Below are positions 58,480 to 64,000 of a stretch of 64,000 nt of DNA, piece after piece; within the stretch, counting starts at the first letter, position 1; every line of letters starts with the position of its first letter. The position numbers were made by a program, and so were the translations under genes. Source of the DNA: Peristeroidobacter soli (lineage in GTDB: Bacteria; Pseudomonadota; Gammaproteobacteria; Steroidobacterales; Steroidobacteraceae); assembly GCF_004138485.1 (NCBI RefSeq), contig NZ_RYEV01000011.1, forward strand, positions 1 through 64,000, given 5' to 3'. Below the pieces are notes generated by a model. That model worked only from the letters and a program-made list of their open reading frames with translations. It was not told where the DNA came from and did not search any database.

Positions 58480-59313
58480 TTACTGTGCGTATGCCGGGAA
58501 GGCGGGCAGCTTGCGGATGTCCGCCTCCTCGTGCTGAATCACGACGAGGGCACGCAGATTCTTGGCGATGCCTTTGAATCGATCCAGCGAGGCGAGTGAC
58601 TCCGAGCGGTCGGTGTTGAAGATGGGCACGCCGTTGGCTGCGTAGTTCTCCTCGAAGTGCGCCACGTCGCCTGACAATAGAACGTAACCTTGCCTCGGCA
58701 ACTTTACCAACAAGCCGTGGTGCCCCGGCGTGTGCCCCGGCAAGTCGAGCATCACGACGCTCTGATCGCCAAACACATCTTTGTCGCCCGTGACTTCTTC
58801 CAGCTTGCCTGCGCCCGTGAGCCAATGGGCGAGCGGCTTCGCTCGCGCGCTGCCCGGCACTCGAAGCGCAGTGATATCGCCTTTGCCCATCAGCAGCGTT
58901 GCCTGCGGGAACAGCGCCGCCTGGCCGGTGTGGTCGTAGTGATAGTGGCTGATGCCTATGATCTCGATCTGCTTCGGATCGATGCCGAGCTTGTTCAGCT
59001 GCTGCGGCAACGCCTGGCTCAGACTCTCACCCGTCGCGCCTGGGCCTCGCAACGGCTTGCCGAGTGCATCCGTCGAGATGCCGGTGTCCCAAAGCATGTA
59101 CCGCTCACCGTGCTTGATGAGATAGCAGCTCGCGGCTAGCTGCTTAGACTTGCCGACGTACGCGTAGGTGTCGGAGAAGATGTTCAGGTCATCCTCCTGA
59201 ATCACACCGCAGTCCAGACGCCACAGCTGAATCGTCATCGGCGGTTCGGCCGGCGCCGCGGCGGAGAAGAAGAGCAGGATTGCGGCAAGCGATTTTGCGA
59301 ATCTCGGGCGCAT
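58480..59313 (-). CDS. Secreted MBL-fold lactonase-like hydrolase
   Basis: A 277-residue metallo-beta-lactamase-fold enzyme with a signal peptide (about 1-24, ending AAPAEP). The metal motif is canonical: SHYHYDHTG with His123, His125, Asp127 and His128; other ligands are in LPGHTPGHHGLLV and LLSGDVAHFEEN. The nearest named relatives are N-acyl-homoserine lactonases (AiiA/AttM-like), so quorum-signal degradation is possible, but a signal peptide and distant motifs leave the substrate open. Confidence 0.87.
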   Translation of the reverse strand: MRPRFAKSLAAILLFFSAAAPAEPPMTIQLWRLDCGVIQEDDLNIFSDTYAYVGKSKQLAASCYLIKHGERYMLWDTGISTDALGKPLRGPGATGESLSQALPQQLNKLGIDPKQIEIIGISHYHYDHTGQAALFPQATLLMGKGDITALRVPGSARAKPLAHWLTGAGKLEEVTGDKDVFGDQSVVMLDLPGHTPGHHGLLVKLPRQGYVLLSGDVAHFEENYAANGVPIFNTDRSESLASLDRFKGIAKNLRALVVIQHEEADIRKLPAFPAYAQ

Positions 59314-59515
59314 CAGTGAAACCGGTAGCTTTCGAGTATGTAGCGAATGATAGCCGGAACTATCGTCCTCCGGCGATTCCATGACGTCACCTGTCCCGGG
59401 TCGTCGGAACCGTTGTTTCTCGTGCTCTCTCGTCGACTTAACTTCCGCTCCGACGGTGCTAATAAAAAATATCGTTTCGCACAGGAAAACTTCAATCTGG
59501 CGAATCCCATCGTCG

Positions 59516-60778
59516 TCAGGTTCCACGCAACCGTAACATGGCACACAGGCCACTCGGCGTGTTCGGTATCAGCCGCAACTCGCCGCCGTGCTGATGAGCC
59601 ACGCGATCGACGATGGGCAACCCAAGGCCGCTGCCGCCGTGCTTTAGGCTGCGCGCAAAGGGTTGTCGCACACGGTCGGCCTCCTCGGGCGACAGGCCCG
59701 CGCCCTGGTCGCACACTTCGATTGTCCACGAGTCTTGCGTCCGAGTCAGACACAAGCTGAACGGCGGCGCGCCATGACGCTGGGCATTGGCGAGCAAGTT
59801 GCTGACAGCGCGCAGCAGCGCCATCGGTCGGCCGTGCATCGACGCGGTATCTGGCGCAAAGATGATCCAGTCGCCATTTGCTGCGGTCACGGCGTTGCGG
59901 CAGATGTCCGCCAGATTCACTGCTTCGCTGGCCTCGTCGCGACCGTCGCGAGCATAGTCGATGAACTGCGTGAGGATGGCGTCGATCTCCTCGACGTCGC
60001 GGCCAATGCCGGCGCGCAGCTCCGGGTCGGTGTCCGGCAACAGCTCGATGGCGTATTGCAGTCGTGTCAGTGGGGTTCGCAGATCATGTGAGATGCCGGC
60101 CAGCATCATCGAACGATCCTCGGCCGCGTTGCGTACTTCCTCGCTGGCAGCTGCCAGAGCCTGCGCGAGTTCCGCGACCTCGCGAGACGAGGCGGCGAGC
60201 CCCGCGGGCGGAGGCTCTCCACGACTGATGCGAGGTGCTGCTTGCGCGAGTTGTCGCAGCGGCAGGACCAGCCGTCGCGCGTAATATGCAGCCGCGAGCC
60301 ACACGAGCGGTACGCTGCCAGCCAGCAGCAGTACGGAGAACCGACGTACTAGCTTGCCTGCCCTTGGATATCCCAAGGACATCCAGACGGGCGGAGTCGT
60401 ATCCAGTTCGAACCAGATCGCTTGCGTGCCGTCGGCCTGCCCCATTTGTATGACCCGCTGTTCCTCCGATCGCTGCTGGGCCTGATCGATGATCTCTCGC
60501 ATGAACGGTCCAAGGCGCTGCGTGGATCGTTCCGGCGGCGTTTCGCTGACCTGCAGTCCCGCTTCACGCAACGTTTCCAGCATTCGTGCGCGCGGCTGGT
60601 GCCTGTCCAGTTCTTCGATTACATCGGCGAACCCATCTATGGCGCGCAGTAATTGCGCGGCGGCAGGACGCGTGACCAGTTCACGGCCGAGCAGCACCGC
60701 TAGCATCGCCGCGCCAATCAGCGTAAATGCAATCACGAGCGCCAGCTGAGCGAAAACTCCGCGCGATAGGGGAGTCAT
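59516..60778 (-). CDS. EnvZ-type sensor histidine kinase
   Basis: A 420-residue inner-membrane kinase: TM1 at about 8-31, a periplasmic domain (about 32-145), TM2 at about 147-167, a HAMP domain, HisKA with GISHDLRTPLTRLQYAIELL and phospho-acceptor His231, and HATPase with NLLANAQRHG, CDQGAGLS and GGSGLGLPIV. The start overlaps the response regulator stop by 4 nt. It is the EnvZ/CpxA-like class; a Spy/CpxP-like gene lies divergent to the pair, which suggests envelope stress as the signal. Confidence 0.93.
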   Translation of the reverse strand: MTPLSRGVFAQLALVIAFTLIGAAMLAVLLGRELVTRPAAAQLLRAIDGFADVIEELDRHQPRARMLETLREAGLQVSETPPERSTQRLGPFMREIIDQAQQRSEEQRVIQMGQADGTQAIWFELDTTPPVWMSLGYPRAGKLVRRFSVLLLAGSVPLVWLAAAYYARRLVLPLRQLAQAAPRISRGEPPPAGLAASSREVAELAQALAAASEEVRNAAEDRSMMLAGISHDLRTPLTRLQYAIELLPDTDPELRAGIGRDVEEIDAILTQFIDYARDGRDEASEAVNLADICRNAVTAANGDWIIFAPDTASMHGRPMALLRAVSNLLANAQRHGAPPFSLCLTRTQDSWTIEVCDQGAGLSPEEADRVRQPFARSLKHGGSGLGLPIVDRVAHQHGGELRLIPNTPSGLCAMLRLRGT

Positions 60779-61494
60779 GGCGCTTCTCCCGGCGGCACGT
60801 ACACGTAGCCCGTGCCCCATACCGTTTGAATCAGGCGTGGATTGCGCAGATCTTCTTCGAGCAGCCGTCTCAGCCGCGCGATCGTGACGTCGATACTGCG
60901 CTCGAACGCATCATGTTCGCGGCCGTGTGCCAGACTCATCAGCCTGTCGCGGCTGAGCGGCTGGCGCGGATAACGCAACAGCGCTGCGAGCACGGAGAAT
61001 TCGCCGGAGGTCAGCCGCACGTGTTGGCCATTGCGCAGCAGCTGGCGCGTACCCAGGTCGAGCTGAAATTCTCCGAAACGAATTTCGCCGCCTTCGGGTT
61101 TGGGCGCACCGGGCACCGGCCGCGTCCTGCGCAGGACCGCCTTGATGCGCGCGACGAGCTCACGAGGATTGACCGGCTTCGGCAGATAATCATCGGCGCC
61201 GATCTCCAGGCCGACGATACGGTCGATCTCGTCGCCCTTTGCGGTCAACATGACGATCGGCGTGACATCGCCCTGGCCACGCAGCCGGCGACAGACCTGC
61301 AGCCCGTCTTCTTCCGGCAGCATCAGATCCAACACGATCAGATCGTAATGGCCGCGGTCCATTTGCTGCCGCATCTGGATGGCATCCGCGGCGCCTTTGG
61401 CTTCGAAGCCCTGCGACTGCAAATAGCGCAGCAGCAGTTCGCGCAGCCGCGCATCGTCGTCGACCAGCAGGATTCGTGCGGCCACATCGTTCAT
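60775..61494 (-). CDS. OmpR-family response regulator
   Basis: A 239-residue regulator: receiver domain with LLVDDDARLRELLLRYLQSQ, phospho-acceptor Asp56 in LIVLDLMLPEEDGLQVCRRL, and MLTAKGDEIDRIVGLEIGAD with YLPKP; then a winged-helix DNA-binding domain with LTSGEFSVLAALLRYPRQPL, RSIDVTIARLRRLLEED and VWGTGYVYVPP. The ATG at 61494 gives normal length; the frame is open upstream but with no domain. Partner of the kinase just downstream. Confidence 0.95.
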   Translation of the reverse strand: MNDVAARILLVDDDARLRELLLRYLQSQGFEAKGAADAIQMRQQMDRGHYDLIVLDLMLPEEDGLQVCRRLRGQGDVTPIVMLTAKGDEIDRIVGLEIGADDYLPKPVNPRELVARIKAVLRRTRPVPGAPKPEGGEIRFGEFQLDLGTRQLLRNGQHVRLTSGEFSVLAALLRYPRQPLSRDRLMSLAHGREHDAFERSIDVTIARLRRLLEEDLRNPRLIQTVWGTGYVYVPPGEAP

Positions 61495-61717
61495 GCGATC
61501 ACTATCGCGATTGCGAGCGGCCATGGCAAACGGCGCGGGCGGCAAATTTGTAAATAAATGTTTCGGCGGCCCAAGCTCGCAACAACTGCTGACAAAACGC
61601 TGCTGCGCATTCGCCACGGCCACCCTATCTTGTCTTTCACACCGGTTGCCCGAATTCAACGGCGAGTCGGTGCCGCCAAATCATCCAGCCCAAAGACTAC
61701 TTATAGGGAGTGCATCG

Positions 61718-62152
61718 ATGACCGCCTTCAAAGGTGTTCTTGTCGCAATGGTTGCGGTCGCGGCGATGGGCGCCGCAGGCCCGGTAGCAGCCCAGGCTCG
61801 AGAGCGACAGCTGACCGAGGAGCAGCGAGCCCAGATCGAGGCACGGCTCGCGGAAGTTCGCAAACGCCTCGATCTATCGGCCGAGCAGGAAGCGAAACTC
61901 GAGCCCATCCTCCGCGACAGCTTTGCAAAAAGGCTCGCCCTGCTGGATTCGTATGGACTGAGCCGGGACGGCGCAGAGCGGCCGAGCTTGCGACAGATGC
62001 AAGCCCTGGGCGGCGAAATGGCTGATATCAGGGAAGCCACGGAGAAGCAGGTCGCGACCGTGCTCGATCAACGCCAGATGGCCGAGTTCAGGAAGATTCA
62101 GGATGAAATGCGTGAGCAGATTCGGGCGCGCATCCGAGAGCGGAAGCGGTAG
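61718..62152 (+). CDS. Spy/CpxP-like periplasmic protein
   Basis: A 144-residue protein with a signal peptide (ending PVAAQA, about residue 26) and a long helical mature chain: LTEEQRAQIEARLAEVRKRL, LSAEQEAKLEPILRD and ATVLDQRQMAEFRKIQDEMR. The LTxxQ-like repeats and length are those of the Spy/CpxP family, periplasmic chaperones or sensor-kinase inhibitors. GGGAG lies 8 nt before the ATG. It is divergent from the OmpR/EnvZ pair across 223 bp, as cpxP is from cpxRA, and so may be its main target and feedback partner. Confidence 0.82.
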   Translation: MTAFKGVLVAMVAVAAMGAAGPVAAQARERQLTEEQRAQIEARLAEVRKRLDLSAEQEAKLEPILRDSFAKRLALLDSYGLSRDGAERPSLRQMQALGGEMADIREATEKQVATVLDQRQMAEFRKIQDEMREQIRARIRERKR

Positions 62153-62159
62153 AGCGGGA

Positions 62160-63740
62160 ATGCCAGTCGTGACAGCAAGCACACAAACTCATCTCGCGCC
62201 GGCGCTCGCAAGGTTCGTGCTCGCGAGCTGTTGCATGCTGGCGCCCGTTTGTTTCTCCGTGGCCAAGGCCGCATCGGATCAAGGGGAGGAGACAAACGGG
62301 GCCGAATGGAGCGACAGCAGATGGCTCGACGATCTGGCGACGCTCAAGGCCGAGCTCGAAGCGAGCTATCCGAACTTGCTGTGGAAAGCGTCGCACGAGA
62401 GTGACGTGGATCTGCCGGCGCTCGCATCGGCCGCCGAGAGCGCGATCCGGCGCGCGACCACCGATGAGGAAGCGTTCGAGGCAATCGCTGCGCTGATCGA
62501 CGGCATCGGCGACGGTCATCTCTACGTCGCCGACGTGGAACGTTCCGCGGATCAGCCCCCGAGCGAGGCCAGGGAGCTTTTCCATGATGCGGCTTCCGCC
62601 TGCGCCTCGATCGGTTACATCGATTTCGACGGCGACGCCTATTCGCTCCCCTTCGAAGCGGCGGGGAGCTTCGAGCTGATTCGCGGCACTCCGGCATCGG
62701 GTTTCAGGACGGGCATCGTCACAACGGCGTCGGGACCGAAAATCGCGGTGCTGCGCGTTGCCTCCTTCCTATCCGTCAATCTCGTGGAGGCCTGCGAGGC
62801 ATCCTTCATGAAGGTCTCGGTGCAGGCCGGGCGTGGGGGCGGACGTGCAGACTGGCCGCGCTGGTGTTCGGCGAATTGCCTGACCCGGCTCAGAGACGAA
62901 ACCATTGCCCGGAGCATCGCCTTCCTACGGCGGGATCTGGAGGTGGCGTGGCATCGGGGCGCCCGGATGTTGCTCGTCGACCTCGGCCAGAATCCCGGCG
63001 GCGAAGGTTGGGCCTGGGATCTGGCGCAATCGCTCGCACGAACCCCGCTCGACGCCCCGGTGCTCGGCGTCGTCGCGGACGGCCGCCTCGATCGGTATCT
63101 CTCTATCGAGACCGATGAGCTGCACGAAACGGCACACGACGCCCGCAACGACCTGGCAACTCGCGAGGCGGCGCTTGCCGCCCACGACGCGCTGCTGCAG
63201 TTTCGTGTCGATGCGACGAGCAGCGAGCCGTGCGACCTGTCATGGGCTTGGACGGAGAAGCGAGCGTGGTCGGTGGATGCCTTCTGGCAATGCGGCCGCG
63301 TCGCTCGCCTGCCGTTCGACGCCAGCGGCGAACTGCTACTCGACGGGAGGGTGATCGCTCCTGGAAAGGGAGTACTGCGGCGACTCGAGATTGCCGTCGA
63401 TAAGATCGGATGGCGCGGCTCCTTGGGCGTCTATGTCGATCGCGACAGCGCGTCCGCGGCCGAGCTTTTCGCGGGATATCTTCAGGACTCCAATGCCGCG
63501 GTCGTCATCGGCGAGCAGACGCTCGGCGCCGGTTGCGGCTTCATCGGCTATCAAAGATCGAACATCGTGCTGCCGGCCTCCGGCTTGAAGGTCGTCGTGC
63601 CTGATTGCGTCATCCTCAGAAAAGATGGGAGCAACAGCGCCGCAGGCGTGCGTCCCGACATATCTATCGACAGGTCTTATGCGGAGAATCCTGCATTGTT
63701 TGCTGCCCGCGTCGTCAAGGCGGCCGCCCCGAGGCGTTGA
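62160..63740 (+). CDS. Secreted S41-family (tail-specific) peptidase-like protein
   Basis: A 526-residue protein with a signal peptide (about 1-37). The N-terminal half has IAALIDGIGDGHLYVADVER, typical of the S41 helper domain; the C-terminal half has RMLLVDLGQNPGGEG and VYVDRDSASAAELFAGYL, where Ser432 is the expected nucleophile, followed by AVVIGEQTLGAGCGFIGY. No PDZ domain was clear. It lies 7 nt after the Spy/CpxP-like gene, so it may share stress control and degrade misfolded periplasmic proteins; this last point is inference. Confidence 0.82.
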   Translation: MPVVTASTQTHLAPALARFVLASCCMLAPVCFSVAKAASDQGEETNGAEWSDSRWLDDLATLKAELEASYPNLLWKASHESDVDLPALASAAESAIRRATTDEEAFEAIAALIDGIGDGHLYVADVERSADQPPSEARELFHDAASACASIGYIDFDGDAYSLPFEAAGSFELIRGTPASGFRTGIVTTASGPKIAVLRVASFLSVNLVEACEASFMKVSVQAGRGGGRADWPRWCSANCLTRLRDETIARSIAFLRRDLEVAWHRGARMLLVDLGQNPGGEGWAWDLAQSLARTPLDAPVLGVVADGRLDRYLSIETDELHETAHDARNDLATREAALAAHDALLQFRVDATSSEPCDLSWAWTEKRAWSVDAFWQCGRVARLPFDASGELLLDGRVIAPGKGVLRRLEIAVDKIGWRGSLGVYVDRDSASAAELFAGYLQDSNAAVVIGEQTLGAGCGFIGYQRSNIVLPASGLKVVVPDCVILRKDGSNSAAGVRPDISIDRSYAENPALFAARVVKAAAPRR

Positions 63741-63891
63741 TCGGCGCCGTGCCGGGTTGCGATGCGGTTGCCGCTGACGCGCAACGCGTTCGAATCGCGA
63801 CAAACTTGTCACTCCTAGCCCAAGATCTCTGCAATCTAATCTATCGCACGAACGACGACCGACCGGTCGTCGAGATGGAACGCAGAGACTT

Positions 63892-64000
63892 ATGAACAGC
63901 AAGTGGTTTCGCTCCCTGATCGCAATTGCCTTCACAGTTCCCGCGGCCGCGGCAGACACAGAGCGGGAGACGGCGCTCGAAGCCATGCCGGCACAGCTCG
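63892..64000 (+). CDS. Start of a secreted protein (cut by window edge)
   Basis: The first 36 codons are visible: MNSKWFRSLIAIAFTVPAAA followed by ADTERETALEAMPAQL. This is a signal peptide with a probable cleavage after AAA, then an acidic start of the mature chain. The gene runs off the right edge, so the family cannot be named. It lies 151 nt after the S41 peptidase gene on the same strand. Confidence 0.6.
   Translation, partial: MNSKWFRSLIAIAFTVPAAAADTERETALEAMPAQL

Overview
The window is GC-rich, densely coded DNA from a proteobacterial chromosome. The mix of TonB receptor with FecI/FecR, UrcA-domain protein, CydP, BigR-like regulator and GH63/GH13 enzymes suggests a gammaproteobacterium of the Steroidobacter/Nevskia/Xanthomonas kind; this is inference from gene content, since no rRNA, tRNA or single-copy marker gene is present. 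No CRISPR array and no intact insertion sequence was seen. Insertion-sequence relics are scattered at 1-364, 30.8-31.1 kb and 46.7-47.2 kb, and an integrase relic lies at 53.5 kb, so this is a reworked accessory region.

0.1-2.4 kb: IS relics, a hybrid histidine kinase, and the relic of a DUF442-type phosphatase/sulfurtransferase. 2.5-14 kb: the most coherent block. A BigR/SqrR-like ArsR repressor with its two sensor cysteines and a DUF302 protein diverge from a DUF2892 membrane protein, an RND pump (adaptor, permease, TolC channel) with a sulfide:quinone oxidoreductase encoded between permease and channel, and a cytochrome bd oxidase (CydP, CydA, CydB, CydX) followed by an OsmC protein. Most neighbours overlap by 4 nt. 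Reading: sulfide is sensed, oxidised into the quinone pool, the quinol is burned by a sulfide-tolerant oxidase, and the pump may export a sulfur product.

14-30.4 kb: a stress/energy island: a truncated cardiolipin-synthase-like gene, an internally deleted universal stress protein relic, a Met/His/Cys-rich secreted protein, a large ACP/acyl-AMP ligase/acyltransferase fusion with a small partner gene, an intact universal stress protein, phosphoenolpyruvate synthase, a fusion of a UPF0104-like membrane domain with an MgtA-type P-type ATPase, a c-type cytochrome, a VIT/CCC1 transporter, and a membrane histidine kinase overlapping a single-domain response regulator.

30.4-47.5 kb: relics, a DUF2780 protein, a GH63/GH13 pair, a DUF2092 protein with a small partner, a lipoprotein, then a catabolic-looking stretch (sulfatase, outer-membrane transporter, MBL-fold hydrolase, double-UrcA protein, amidohydrolase, porin) ending in overlapping IS and PNPOx relics.

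47.5-64 kb: FecI/FecR with a divergent TonB receptor and a class C serine hydrolase; an integrase relic; an AbrB/VapC toxin-antitoxin pair; a frameshifted phosphotransferase; a second serine hydrolase lipoprotein; DUF5946 and EthD proteins; an AHL-lactonase-like enzyme; an OmpR/EnvZ-type pair divergent from a Spy/CpxP-like protein and an S41 peptidase; and the start of one more secreted protein cut by the window edge.
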